This document shows, one piece after another, positions 1 to 8,035 of a DNA stretch of 64,000 bases. A model generated the notes under the pieces. It was given only the letters and a program-made list of their open reading frames with translations, was not told the origin of the DNA and did no database searches. How positions within the stretch are numbered: the stretch's first letter is position 1; the number at the start of each line of letters is the position of its first letter. The DNA is from Rhodobacterales bacterium RIFCSPHIGHO2_02_FULL_62_130 (GTDB taxonomy: Bacteria; Pseudomonadota; Alphaproteobacteria; Rhodobacterales; Rhodobacteraceae): NCBI GenBank assembly GCA_001828855.1, contig MHZT01000006.1, forward strand, positions 186,001 to 250,000, read 5' to 3'. Both the position numbers and the translations under genes were made by a program.

Positions 1-1
1 G

Positions 2-364
2 GTGATCCAGACCCGCGATGTCGCAGTGGGCGAGCCTGTGGGCTATTCCTGCACTTGGGTGGCCGAGCGGCCTTCAGTGGTGGCGACGGTTGCGGCAGGC
101 TATGCCGACGGGCTGTCGCGCGGGCTGTCGAACAATGCGGTGCTGTGGGATGGCGATACGCCCTGCCCGCTGATCGGGCGGGTGTCGATGGATCTGATCA
201 CGGTGGATGTGACCCATCTGCGGGCGGTTCCGCGCCATCTGGACATCATCGGGCCGAACCAAAGCATCGATGCTCTGGCCGGTGCCGCAGGCACCATCGG
301 CTATAACATCCTGACCGCGCTTGGCCCGCGCTATGCCCGCCGCTATGTCGAGGGAGCTGCATGA
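2..364 (+). CDS. alr: Alanine racemase, C-terminal fragment (cut by window edge)
   Basis: This is the C-terminal part of a PLP-dependent alanine racemase, which makes D-alanine for peptidoglycan in the cytosol. The 5' end lies outside the window, so the first codon given here is not the real start. Visible are the segment around the catalytic tyrosine (PVGYSCTWVAE), the GYADGLSRGLSN motif and GRVSMD, which corresponds to the substrate-binding GRVCMD of the family. The stop overlaps the start of the next gene (ATGA), so it is translationally coupled to the MlaE permease. The family is clear; it could in principle be a biosynthetic or a catabolic (DadX-type) copy. Confidence 0.93.
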   Translation: MIQTRDVAVGEPVGYSCTWVAERPSVVATVAAGYADGLSRGLSNNAVLWDGDTPCPLIGRVSMDLITVDVTHLRAVPRHLDIIGPNQSIDALAGAAGTIGYNILTALGPRYARRYVEGAA

Positions 365-1155
365 GCGTGACCGCCCTTGCCACGCGGCCCTTGGCGGCTT
401 TGGGCCGTCCGGTGCTGCATGCGCTGGCCTCGGTCGGGCGGGTGACGCTGTTTGCAGCGCAGGTGCTGGCCGCGCTGTTCCGCCCGCCGTTCTATCTGCG
501 CGAGTTCGGCCACAGCCTGATGCAGATCGGCTGGTTTTCGCTGCCGATGGTCGGGCTGACCGCGCTGTTCACGGGGGGCGCGCTGGCGCTGCAGATCTAT
601 TCCGGCGGCGCGCGCTTCAATGCGGAATCCGTGGTTCCCAGCATCGTCGCCATCGGCATGGCGCGCGAGCTTGGCCCCGTGCTGGGCGGGCTGATGGTGG
701 CGGCGCGCGTGGCCTCGTCCATCGCCGCCGAGATCGGCACGATGAAAGTCACCGAACAGATCGACGCGCTGGTGACGCTTTCGACCAACCCGCTGAAATA
801 TCTGGCCGTTCCGCGCGTTCTGGCCGCCACCTTGGCCGTGCCGGTGCTGGTGGGTGTGGGCGATAGCATCGGCATCGCGGGGGGCTGGCTGGTGGGGATC
901 ACGCGGCTGGATTTCAACTCGGCCACTTATCTGAAGAACACGGTGGACTTTCTGGAGTTCTGGGATGTGGGATCGGGCCTTGTGAAAGGCGCGGTGTTCG
1001 GGGCGATTGTGGCGCTGATGGGCTGCTATTTCGGGATGAATTCGGCCCGTGGCGCGCAGGGCGTGGGGGCCGCGACGAAAAAGGCCGTGGTGACAGCCTC
1101 GATCATGATTCTGGCCGCCAACTATGCCCTGACAGAGATGTTTTTCACCTCATGA
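361..1155 (+). CDS. MlaE-family ABC transporter permease
   Basis: A 264-residue inner-membrane permease of the MlaE family, which moves phospholipids between the inner and outer membranes with an MlaF-type ATPase. Several hydrophobic segments are visible (about residues 60-85, 160-185, 205-225 and 240-260). The central EIGTMKVTEQIDALVTLSTN stretch followed by a proline-arginine motif is the family signature. It overlaps alr at its start and the ATPase gene at its end by ATGA, forming a tight three-gene unit. No MCE-domain protein (MlaD) or periplasmic MlaC follows, unlike the E. coli mla operon. Confidence 0.9.
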   Translation: MSVTALATRPLAALGRPVLHALASVGRVTLFAAQVLAALFRPPFYLREFGHSLMQIGWFSLPMVGLTALFTGGALALQIYSGGARFNAESVVPSIVAIGMARELGPVLGGLMVAARVASSIAAEIGTMKVTEQIDALVTLSTNPLKYLAVPRVLAATLAVPVLVGVGDSIGIAGGWLVGITRLDFNSATYLKNTVDFLEFWDVGSGLVKGAVFGAIVALMGCYFGMNSARGAQGVGAATKKAVVTASIMILAANYALTEMFFTS

Positions 1156-1898
1156 TTACCCTCTCCGGCGTCACGAAAACCTTTGGAGCGAACCGCGTCT
1201 TGCGGGGGATTGATCTGACGATTCCGTCGGGTGAAAGCATGGTGATCATCGGCGGGTCCGGCACGGGCAAATCGGTGCTGCTGAAGTGTATCCTTGGCCT
1301 TGTGCATCCCGATGCCGGCACCATCAGCCTTGATGGGCAGGATGTGGCGACAGCCGACCGCGATGCGTTTCTGGCGCGGTTCGGCATGCTGTTCCAAGGC
1401 GGCGCGCTGTTTGACTCGTTGCGGGTCTGGGAGAATGTGGCGTTTCGCCTGCTGCGCGGCGCGACCAAACTGCCCAAGGCCGAAGCCCGCGCGATTGCCA
1501 TCGAAAAGCTGCGCCGCGTCGGGCTGAAACCGGAAACCGCCGATATGTTTCCGGCCGAACTCTCGGGAGGCATGCAAAAGCGCGTGGGCCTAGCCCGCGC
1601 CATCGCCGCCGAACCTGAGATCATCTTCTTTGACGAACCCACCACCGGCCTTGATCCGATCATGGCGGGCGTCATCAATGAACTGATCCGCGAGATCGTG
1701 GTGGAAATGGGTGCGACAGCCATGACCATCACGCATGACATGTCCTCGGTGCGTGCGATTGCCGACCGCGTGGCGATGCTGCATGACGGGGTGATCCAAT
1801 GGACCGGCCCCGTGGCGGATCTGGACTCCACATCAGATCCTTACGTGCAACAGTTCATCCACGGCCGCGCGCATGGGCCGATTGAAAGCGTGCGATAG
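1152..1898 (+). CDS. MlaF-family ABC transporter ATP-binding protein
   Basis: A 248-residue ABC ATPase, the likely energising subunit of the MlaE permease encoded just upstream with a 4-bp overlap. Walker A is GGSGTGKS (residues 34-41), the ABC signature is LSGGMQKR (137-144) and Walker B with the catalytic glutamate is IIFFDEP (157-163). GLDP and a switch histidine (TITHDM) follow. The LSGGMQKR form is typical of MlaF-type proteins. The stop codon is the first three bases of a perfect 11-bp hairpin that probably ends the transcript. Confidence 0.93.
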   Translation: MITLSGVTKTFGANRVLRGIDLTIPSGESMVIIGGSGTGKSVLLKCILGLVHPDAGTISLDGQDVATADRDAFLARFGMLFQGGALFDSLRVWENVAFRLLRGATKLPKAEARAIAIEKLRRVGLKPETADMFPAELSGGMQKRVGLARAIAAEPEIIFFDEPTTGLDPIMAGVINELIREIVVEMGATAMTITHDMSSVRAIADRVAMLHDGVIQWTGPVADLDSTSDPYVQQFIHGRAHGPIESVR

Positions 1899-1922
1899 GG
1901 TGCGTGACAAGCACGCACCCTA
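1896..1922 (+). repeat. Palindromic repeat, family B copy 1 (likely terminator)
   Basis: Perfect inverted repeat: TAGGGTGCGTG, five-base loop ACAAG, then CACGCACCCTA. It begins on the stop codon of the ATPase gene. Related palindromes occur at 2045-2065 and 29797-29817, so it is a dispersed element as well as a plausible rho-independent terminator, although no long T-run follows. Confidence 0.75.
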
Positions 1923-1930
1923 CCCTCCGG

Positions 1931-2018
1931 TTTCATCTTGGCGATAAATACTCCCGCCGGAGGCTCCCTCCGCCAGCGGCAGAAGCCTCCGGCGGGGATA
2001 TTTATGCAAAGAGGATGG
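1931..2018. repeat. Inverted pair of the family A intergenic element
   Basis: One copy runs rightward (TTTCATCTTGGCGATAAATA at 1931-1950, then CTCCCGCCGGAGG) and a second runs leftward (AGCCTCCGGCGGGGATATTT at 1984-2003, then ATGCAAAGAGGATG). Together they form one large imperfect palindrome. Other copies are near 7223, 13160, 24935, 29028, 36897, 48040, 53560 and 55751. This intergenic stretch (1899-2186) holds only repeats. Confidence 0.8.
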
Positions 2019-2044
2019 GCGGAACCGTTCAAGGTGAAGGGTAG

Positions 2045-2065
2045 GGTGTGTGCTTTGCACGCACC
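2045..2065 (+). repeat. Palindromic repeat, family B copy 2
   Basis: GGTGTGTGC, TTT loop, GCACGCACC: a 9-bp stem with one G-T pair, preceded by GTA as in the other copies. It lies about 120 bp upstream of the next start and is not obviously a terminator of anything, which supports its being a dispersed element. Confidence 0.65.
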
Positions 2066-2186
2066 GACGCGACGGGGACCAGAGGGAGACAGCAAGATCG
2101 GTGTGCAGTTCGGGCCTGTGATGCTTGCCCTGCGCGCGATGGCCATCTAGTCTTGCCGCAAGTCAGGGTTGAACGGGGTGGCAGGA

Positions 2187-2825
2187 ATGGGCGCGGCACC
2201 GCAGGACAATCACCACTGTTTCAAGGGCATGGGCCTTACGATCTGGCGCGACCGTGCGCGCGGGCTGCAACCTCTGGACACCGTCGGCGGGCCGAACGGC
2301 CACCGGATCAGCTATCAGGCCGACGCGCAGGACGGCTTTGCGCTGAACACCGGCGGGATTGCCACGCCGTGCATGGTGATCCTGCCGATGCGCCCGCTGA
2401 TCCGTTTCCTGCGCGCAGGTGTGAAACCTGCCGATGGCTATGGCGGCAACTGGTGGCTGGATCTGGATGCCTATCCGGTGCTGTCCTCTTACGCGCTGAA
2501 CCAAGGCCTGACACTGGCACAGGCGGCGCAGCGCCTTCTGGTCGTCCCGCAGGAGTGGAGTGATTGCGCCCAGATGGTCGTGGTGCGCCCGCGTGTGGCG
2601 CTGATGGCCTATACCGGCAAGGGCAAGCCGGTTGCGCTGAACAATGGCCGCAATGTCAGCCCCGATGCTATCCGCCTGAGTGGAACGCGGGTTTATGACG
2701 CGCCGCAAGGCACCAATATCGAACAGATCTATATTCCGGGCGAGCGGCAGTTCCTGTCGGCATGGTTCACCTTTATTTCGGGCCATTCCGCGCTTCAGGG
2801 CGGTGGTGCGCGGCCCCCGTTATAG
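2187..2825 (+). CDS. Conserved-looking hypothetical protein
   Basis: A 212-residue protein that I do not recognise. The ATG at 2187 follows GGCAGGA. A TTG six codons upstream would give 218 residues. The sequence looks soluble, with no signal peptide or membrane segment, and is rich in tryptophan and aromatics in its middle (GYGGNWWLDLDAYPVLSSYA). The C-terminal half has IYIPGERQFLSAWFTFISGH. Codon use resembles that of its neighbours. It sits between the MlaEF pair and a PqiA-like protein, 24 bp upstream of the latter, so co-expression is likely. No function can be assigned. Confidence 0.6.
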   Translation: MGAAPQDNHHCFKGMGLTIWRDRARGLQPLDTVGGPNGHRISYQADAQDGFALNTGGIATPCMVILPMRPLIRFLRAGVKPADGYGGNWWLDLDAYPVLSSYALNQGLTLAQAAQRLLVVPQEWSDCAQMVVVRPRVALMAYTGKGKPVALNNGRNVSPDAIRLSGTRVYDAPQGTNIEQIYIPGERQFLSAWFTFISGHSALQGGGARPPL

Positions 2826-2849
2826 CGCCTGACCGCCCCCGGAACCGTG

Positions 2850-3275
2850 ATGAAATATGCCAACCTGTGCCTGCTGATCCTGTTTCCCGTCTCATGGTTC
2901 GCGCCGCTGATGCGGGCGGCTTTGTTGCCGGTGTTCGGGATGGATGAAATCTCGGTGGTCACGGGGCTGCAATCGCTATGGGCAAGCGATGCGGCGCTGG
3001 CGCTGCTGGTGACGGTCTTTGCGATTTTCGCGCCCTTTGCCAAGACGCTGGGGCTGGCCTTGATCCATTACCGCCTTCTAAGCCGCAAGGTGCTGCCGGT
3101 GCTGCATATCCTGGGCAAGCTGGCGATGGCGGATGTGTTTCTGGTGGCGCTGTATATCGTGATTGCCAAGGGCGCGGGCTATGTCACGATTGAAACCGCA
3201 TGGGGGCTGCATCTGTTCACCGGCTGTATTCTGGCCTCGCTGCTGATTTCAGGGCTGACCGCGCGGCGCAGGTAG
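2850..3275 (+). CDS. PqiA-like integral membrane protein
   Basis: A 141-residue membrane protein with about four hydrophobic segments (residues 5-25, 45-68, 85-112, 118-135). It resembles a single PqiA domain (paraquat-inducible protein A family), whereas E. coli PqiA carries two such domains. PqiA proteins partner with MCE proteins in envelope lipid transport, which fits the MlaEF pair upstream, but no MCE protein is encoded here. The ATG at 2850 directly follows a possible GTG start at 2847, so the start is uncertain by one codon. Confidence 0.75.
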   Translation: MKYANLCLLILFPVSWFAPLMRAALLPVFGMDEISVVTGLQSLWASDAALALLVTVFAIFAPFAKTLGLALIHYRLLSRKVLPVLHILGKLAMADVFLVALYIVIAKGAGYVTIETAWGLHLFTGCILASLLISGLTARRR

Positions 3276-3312
3276 GCTTGATGCCGCCGCCCTTTCAAGG
3301 CAACAAAGGCGG

Positions 3313-4671
3313 ATGAGCAAATCCTCCCCCGCCTTTACTTGTAACGCCTGTGGCGCCGTTCACCGCAAATGGAGTGGCAAATGCGACTCTTGCGGCGCAT
3401 GGAATTCTATCACCGAAGAAGCACCGCTGTCGACGGGCCCGAAATCGCTTGGCAGCAAAGGCAAGCCGGTGCCTCTGACCGACCTTGCCACGCAAGAGGC
3501 CGCCCCGCCGCGCGCCTCGTCCGGCATTGACGAGTTGGACCGCGTGCTGGGCGGGGGGCTTGTGCGGGCCTCGGCCATTCTGGTGGGGGGCGATCCGGGG
3601 ATCGGGAAATCGACGCTGCTGTTGCAGGCGGCGGCTTCCTTTGCGCGGCATGGGGTGAAGTGCCTTTATATTTCGGGCGAAGAGGCTTCGGCGCAGGTGC
3701 AGATGCGCGCGCAGCGGTTGGGGCTGACCGATGCGCCAGTGGCTTTGGGGGCGGAAACCAACCTGCGCGATATCCTGACCACGCTGGATGCCGAACGGCC
3801 GGGTCTTGCCATCATCGATTCCATCCAGACCATGTGGCTGGATACCGTCGAGGCCGCACCCGGTTCGGTCAGCCAAGTGCGGGCGGCCGCGCATGAGCTG
3901 GTCACCTTTGCCAAGCGGCGCGGCGTGGCGATCATTCTGGTGGGCCATGTCACCAAGGACGGCCAGATTGCCGGCCCGCGCGTGGTCGAGCATATGGTCG
4001 ACACGGTGCTTTATTTCGAAGGCGAGCGCGGGCATCAGTTCCGTATCCTGCGCGCCGTGAAGAACCGCTTTGGCCCTGCCGATGAAATCGGCGTGTTCGA
4101 GATGACGGGTAACGGCTTGCAGCAGGTGCTGAACCCCTCGGCGCTGTTCCTGTCGGAACGCGGCAAGCCCTCGCCCGGATCGGCGGTGTTTGCGGGTATC
4201 GAAGGCACAAGGCCGGTGCTGACCGAGATTCAGGCGCTGGTGGCCCCCTCGCCGCTGGGCACCCCGCGCCGCACCGTGGTGGGGCTGGATTCGGGGCGGC
4301 TTTCGACGATTCTGGCGGTGCTGGAGGCACGCTGCGGCATCCCTTTCACGGGGCTCGACGTGTTCCTGAATGTGGCGGGCGGGATGCGAGTCACCGAACC
4401 CGCCGCCGATCTGGCCGTGGCCGCAGCTTTGGTTTCCGCGCGCGAAGATGTGGCGATTCCTGCCGAAACCGTCCTCTTTGGCGAAATATCCCTGTCAGGG
4501 GCGCTGCGCCCTGTCGGTCAGACCGAAAACAGGTTGAAAGAAGCGGCGAAACTTGGTTTCTCACAGGCTATTGCGCCCAACGGATCAAAACTTGGGCAAG
4601 TCGAGGGCATGACGGTGCGGCAGATGCCGGACCTGACGGCTTTCGTCGGTGAAATGTTCGGAGCGGGCTAA
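3313..4671 (+). CDS. radA: DNA repair protein RadA
   Basis: RadA (Sms) is a RecA-like ATPase that helps branch migration in recombination. The 452 residues show all family domains: an N-terminal C4 zinc finger (C10, C13, C24, C27), Walker A GGDPGIGKS (residues 92-100), the RadA-specific KNRFG motif (250-254), and a C-terminal Lon-protease-like domain (about 300-450). Length is normal for the family. It is followed after 18 bp by cvpA and then purF, a common order in alphaproteobacteria. Confidence 0.97.
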   Translation: MSKSSPAFTCNACGAVHRKWSGKCDSCGAWNSITEEAPLSTGPKSLGSKGKPVPLTDLATQEAAPPRASSGIDELDRVLGGGLVRASAILVGGDPGIGKSTLLLQAAASFARHGVKCLYISGEEASAQVQMRAQRLGLTDAPVALGAETNLRDILTTLDAERPGLAIIDSIQTMWLDTVEAAPGSVSQVRAAAHELVTFAKRRGVAIILVGHVTKDGQIAGPRVVEHMVDTVLYFEGERGHQFRILRAVKNRFGPADEIGVFEMTGNGLQQVLNPSALFLSERGKPSPGSAVFAGIEGTRPVLTEIQALVAPSPLGTPRRTVVGLDSGRLSTILAVLEARCGIPFTGLDVFLNVAGGMRVTEPAADLAVAAALVSAREDVAIPAETVLFGEISLSGALRPVGQTENRLKEAAKLGFSQAIAPNGSKLGQVEGMTVRQMPDLTAFVGEMFGAG

Positions 4672-4689
4672 GCCCTGCGGAGGCGGATT

Positions 4690-5280
4690 ATGGAAGGCTT
4701 TACCCTTGTTGATGCAGGCGTGGCAGGCATCATCGTGCTGTCGGCGATCCTTGCCTATTCGCGCGGCTTCGTGCGCGAGGCGATGGCGATCGCGGGCTGG
4801 GTCGGGGCGGCGTTCCTTGCCTTCCTCTTTGCCCCCTCGGCGCAGCCGCTGGTCAAGGAAATTCCGGTCTTGGGCAATTTTCTGGGCGATAGCTGTGAAT
4901 TGTCGATCATAGCCGCCTTTGCCGCCGTGTTCGCGATTGGCCTCGTGCTGGCATCTTTGTTCACACCGCTGTTCTCATCGGTGGTGCAACGCTCCGCCCT
5001 TGGCGGTCTGGATCAAGGCTTGGGCTTTTTGTTCGGGGTGCTGCGCGGGATTGTCTTGGTCGGCGTGGCCTTCCTTGTCTATGACCGCGCCGTGGCCGCC
5101 AATACCGTGCCGATGGTGGACGAGTCGCGCTCGGCCAAGATTTTCGCGTCATTCCAAGGCAATATAGACGCAGCCGTTCCCAGCGATGCGCCGAACTGGA
5201 TCTTGTCGCGCTATACGGATCTGACCGCCGCCTGCACGGCAGATGCCAAGCCCGCCGCCGAAGCCGCACCTTCGAACTGA
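4690..5280 (+). CDS. cvpA: CvpA family membrane protein
   Basis: A 196-residue inner-membrane protein of the CvpA (colicin V production) family. Four hydrophobic segments are visible: residues 8-25, 30-47, 72-98 and 115-135. The N-terminal LVDAGVAGIIVLSAILAYSR and the RGFVREAM stretch are typical of the family. The C-terminal 60 residues are soluble and alanine-rich. CvpA is linked to envelope function and biofilm in other bacteria, and its gene commonly lies next to purF, as here. Confidence 0.9.
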   Translation: MEGFTLVDAGVAGIIVLSAILAYSRGFVREAMAIAGWVGAAFLAFLFAPSAQPLVKEIPVLGNFLGDSCELSIIAAFAAVFAIGLVLASLFTPLFSSVVQRSALGGLDQGLGFLFGVLRGIVLVGVAFLVYDRAVAANTVPMVDESRSAKIFASFQGNIDAAVPSDAPNWILSRYTDLTAACTADAKPAAEAAPSN

Positions 5281-5325
5281 TCACAACTGCCGCGCTGCGG
5301 CATAAGGGGCGTGACACTGCCGCGC

Positions 5326-5349
5326 ATTGGCCCTAAACGGAGGGCCAAT
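5326..5349 (+). promoter_or_regulatory. Hairpin in the purF leader
   Basis: A perfect 9-bp inverted repeat, ATTGGCCCT then AAACGG then AGGGCCAAT, ends 23 bp before the purF ATG. A direct repeat ACTGCCGCGC lies just upstream at 5286-5295 and 5316-5325. It may end the cvpA transcript or act as an operator or leader structure for purF. There is no T-run, so a classical terminator is less likely. Confidence 0.45.
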
Positions 5350-5372
5350 CACCAATCGGATTCGGAGGGTCT

Positions 5373-6848
5373 ATGCGCCGCTTCCCCACCCTGCCTTTTG
5401 ACCCCGTTTCCGATGAGGACAAACTCAAAGAGGAATGCGGCGTTTTCGGTGTGATCGGCGTATCGGATGCCGCGAATTTCGTGGCCCTCGGTCTGCACGC
5501 GCTGCAACATCGCGGCCAAGAGGCGGGTGGTATCGTCAGCTATGATCCCGCCACCGGCTTCAACTCGGCCCGCCGTTTCGGCTATGTGCGCGACAATTTC
5601 ACCAAACCGGACGTGATGGAAACCTTGCCGGGGTCGCTTGCCATCGGCCATGTGCGCTATTCCACCGCCGGATCGAAAGGGGCCACCGCGATCCGCGACG
5701 TGCAGCCCTTCTTTGGCGAGTTTTCGATGGGTGGCGCCGCCATCGCCCATAACGGCAACCTGACCAATGCCAGCGCGCTGCGCCGCGAGTTGATCGAACG
5801 CGGCAGCATTTTCCAGTCCTCCTCGGACAGTGAATGTATCATTCACCTGATGGCGCGCTCGATCCAGAAGAACATATCCGAGCGCATCAAGGACGCGCTG
5901 CGTCGGGTCGAGGGCGCGTTTTCCGTCGTCGCCATGACCCGCACCAAGCTGATCGGCGTGCGCGATCCCTTGGGCGTGCGTCCGCTTGTGCTGGGCCGGA
6001 TTGGCGATCAGGCATGGGCGCTGTCGTCGGAAACCTGCGGTCTGGACATCATCGGTGCGGAATTCGTGCGCGAGATCGAACCGGGCGAAATGGTGGTGAT
6101 CGAGGATGGCAAGGTCAACTCGACCCGCCCCTTCACACCTGCGAAATCGCGCTTCTGCATCTTTGAACACGTCTATTTCAGCCGTCCCGACTCTATCCTT
6201 GGTGGCCGCTCGGTCTATGAGACCCGCCGTCAGATCGGTGTGGAACTGGCCAAGGAGGCCCCGGTCGAGGCCGATCTGGTCTGCCCCGTGCCGGACAGCG
6301 GCACCCCTGCCGCCATCGGCTACAGTCAGGAATCGGGCATCCCCTATGCGATGGGGATCATCCGCAACCAATACATGGGCCGCACCTTTATCGAACCGTC
6401 CGAGTCGATCCGCAACATGGGCGTGCGCCTCAAGCTGAACGTCAACCGCGCGCTGATCAAGGGCAAGCGGGTGATTCTGGTCGACGACTCGGTCGTGCGC
6501 GGCACCACAAGCCGCAAGATCAAGGATATGATCCTTGAGGCGGGTGCAGCCGAGGTTCACTTCCGCATCGCGTCCCCGCCCACCGCATGGCCCTGCTTCT
6601 ACGGCGTCGATACGCCGGAACGCTCCAAGCTGCTGGCCGCCACCATGACCGAAGACGAAATGCGCGACTGGATCGGGGTGAACAGCCTGAAGTTCATCTC
6701 GCTGGACGGTCTTTACCGCGCCGCCGGTGAGGCTGCGGGCCGCGATGCGAAGCAGCCGAAATACTGCGACGCCTGCTTCTCGGGCGATTACCCCGTCGCC
6801 CCTTCCGACAAGATCGAGGAAGGCTTCCAGATGAAAGCGGCGGAATGA
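5373..6848 (+). CDS. purF: Amidophosphoribosyltransferase
   Basis: PurF catalyses the first committed step of purine synthesis: PRPP plus glutamine to phosphoribosylamine. The 491 residues contain an N-terminal Ntn glutaminase domain with the nucleophile expected at Cys22 (KEECGVFGVIG) after a 21-residue propeptide, the HVRYSTAG motif, and a C-terminal phosphoribosyltransferase domain with the PRPP loop VILVDDSVVRGTTS. A C-terminal cysteine pair (YCDACFSGDYP) is also seen in relatives. A strong GGAGG lies 5 bases upstream of the ATG. The stop overlaps the next gene by 4 bp. Confidence 0.97.
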   Translation: MRRFPTLPFDPVSDEDKLKEECGVFGVIGVSDAANFVALGLHALQHRGQEAGGIVSYDPATGFNSARRFGYVRDNFTKPDVMETLPGSLAIGHVRYSTAGSKGATAIRDVQPFFGEFSMGGAAIAHNGNLTNASALRRELIERGSIFQSSSDSECIIHLMARSIQKNISERIKDALRRVEGAFSVVAMTRTKLIGVRDPLGVRPLVLGRIGDQAWALSSETCGLDIIGAEFVREIEPGEMVVIEDGKVNSTRPFTPAKSRFCIFEHVYFSRPDSILGGRSVYETRRQIGVELAKEAPVEADLVCPVPDSGTPAAIGYSQESGIPYAMGIIRNQYMGRTFIEPSESIRNMGVRLKLNVNRALIKGKRVILVDDSVVRGTTSRKIKDMILEAGAAEVHFRIASPPTAWPCFYGVDTPERSKLLAATMTEDEMRDWIGVNSLKFISLDGLYRAAGEAAGRDAKQPKYCDACFSGDYPVAPSDKIEEGFQMKAAE

Positions 6849-7213
6849 GCGCAGAGGTAGACAGCTACCTTTACGCCCTTCCTCCCGACCAGCGGGCCGC
6901 GCTGGAAACCTTGCGCGGCCAGTTGCTTGCCTACCTGCCCGACTGCTCCGAATGTCTCAGCTATGCCATGCCCGGTTTTCGCGCCCCCGACAGCGGGCGC
7001 AAGAAGGGCAAGATGGTGGTGGGCTATGCTGCCTTTGCCCGCCATCTGGGGCTTTACCCCCATTCGGGCAATATCATCCCCATGATCGACTGCACGCCCT
7101 TCAAAACCTCGAAATCCGGCGTGCTGTTCACCCCCGATGCGCCCCTGCCGCTGCCGCTACTGCATCGCATCCTTGATGCCCGCCGCGCCGAAATTGCCGC
7201 AGGCTCGCCCTGA
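6845..7213 (+). CDS. DUF1801 (YdhG-like) small protein
   Basis: A 122-residue soluble protein of the DUF1801/YdhG type in the YjbR/CyaY-like fold group. Visible features are the opening helix with YLYALPPDQRAALETLRGQL, the SYAMPGFR segment, the HLGLYPHSGNI strand and the closing LLHRILDARRAEIA helix. Some relatives are described as iron chaperones, but its role here is unknown. It overlaps purF by ATGA and so is translationally coupled to it. Confidence 0.75.
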   Translation: MSAEVDSYLYALPPDQRAALETLRGQLLAYLPDCSECLSYAMPGFRAPDSGRKKGKMVVGYAAFARHLGLYPHSGNIIPMIDCTPFKTSKSGVLFTPDAPLPLPLLHRILDARRAEIAAGSP

Positions 7214-7222
7214 CCCTTGCCC

Positions 7223-7260
7223 TTTCATCTTGGCTCAAATACTCCCGCCGGAGGCTCCTG
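7223..7260 (+). repeat. Family A intergenic element
   Basis: TTTCATCTTGGCTCAAATAC followed by TCCCGCCGGAGGCTCCTG, nearly identical to the rightward copy at 1931. It lies 9 bp after the DUF1801 stop and before the SDR gene. Confidence 0.75.
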
Positions 7261-7291
7261 CCCTAGCCCCGAAAGCCACAGGTAACAGACC

Positions 7292-7948
7292 ATGACCCAA
7301 CGTATCGCCCTGATCACCGGAGCCTCGCGCGGCCTTGGTGCCGCCTTTGCCGAGCAACTGGCCGCCCGTGGCTGGCATGTTGTGGCGGTCGCGCGCACCG
7401 CAGGCGCGCTGGAAGAGGTGGACGACCGCGTGAAATCGCTGGGCCTGCCGGGGGTTGGCGGGCTGACGCTTGCACCGATGGACGTGACCAATGACGACGC
7501 GATGCGGCATCTTTGCCTGTCGATCCACGAACGCTGGAAGAAGGTAGACCTGTGGATTCATACGGCGGTCCATGTCGCGCCTTTGGCCCCCGCAGGGTCG
7601 CTGGATGTCAAGGACTGGGACAAATCCATCGCGACCAACGTGCGCGCCACGGGCACGCTGATCCCGATGGTGGAACCGCTGCTGCGCGCAGGGAATGGCA
7701 CGGCGCTGTTTCTGGATGATCCGCGCGGCGGGCAAAAGTTCTTCGGCGCATACGGTGCCACCAAGGCCGCGCAGATCGCGCTGGCGCGCAGTTGGGCTGC
7801 CGAGGGTGAAAAGATCGGCCCGCGCGTGATGATCGAAACGCCCGCGCCGATGCCAACCGCCACCCGCGCGCGCTTCTTCCCCGGCGAAGACCGCACCCCC
7901 CTGACACATCCGCGGGATGAGGCGGCGCGGATACTGGCGCTGGTCTAA
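7292..7948 (+). CDS. SDR family oxidoreductase
   Basis: A 218-residue short-chain dehydrogenase/reductase with an N-terminal Rossmann motif TGASRGLG (about residues 9-16) and the active-site YGATK (about 153-157). It is short for the family. The serine normally 13 residues before the catalytic tyrosine is not present: the local sequence is LDDPRGGQKFFGAY. Either another residue replaces it or the enzyme has altered chemistry. The substrate is unknown. In related genomes an SDR commonly follows purF. The gene ends in a 15-bp tandem duplication that covers its stop codon. Confidence 0.85.
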   Translation: MTQRIALITGASRGLGAAFAEQLAARGWHVVAVARTAGALEEVDDRVKSLGLPGVGGLTLAPMDVTNDDAMRHLCLSIHERWKKVDLWIHTAVHVAPLAPAGSLDVKDWDKSIATNVRATGTLIPMVEPLLRAGNGTALFLDDPRGGQKFFGAYGATKAAQIALARSWAAEGEKIGPRVMIETPAPMPTATRARFFPGEDRTPLTHPRDEAARILALV

Positions 7949-7966
7949 CACGCGCTGGTCTAACAC
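7937..7966 (+). repeat. 15-bp tandem duplication across a stop codon
   Basis: GCGCTGGTCTAACAC occurs twice back to back (7937-7951 and 7952-7966). The first copy encodes the last residues and the stop of the SDR gene, so the second copy is untranslated. It looks like a recent replication-slippage event. Confidence 0.85.
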
Positions 7967-7970
7967 GCAG

Positions 7971-8016
7971 TTTTTCTGCGAAACATCCACCCTAACAGTG
8001 ATTTTTCGCAGAAAAA
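7971..8016. terminator. Bidirectional terminator between convergent genes
   Basis: TTTTTCTGCGAAA (7971-7983) pairs perfectly with TTTCGCAGAAAAA (8004-8016) around a 20-base loop. The A/T ends give a T-run in both directions. It sits exactly between the SDR (plus) and the PLP enzyme (minus). Confidence 0.7.
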
Positions 8017-8035
8017 TCGGGGCGAGGACGTGGGT

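Noticed and set aside
2-364. Truncated or broken alr pseudogene
   Set aside because: The fragment is open at the left edge with normal motifs and no frameshift; the missing part is simply outside the window.
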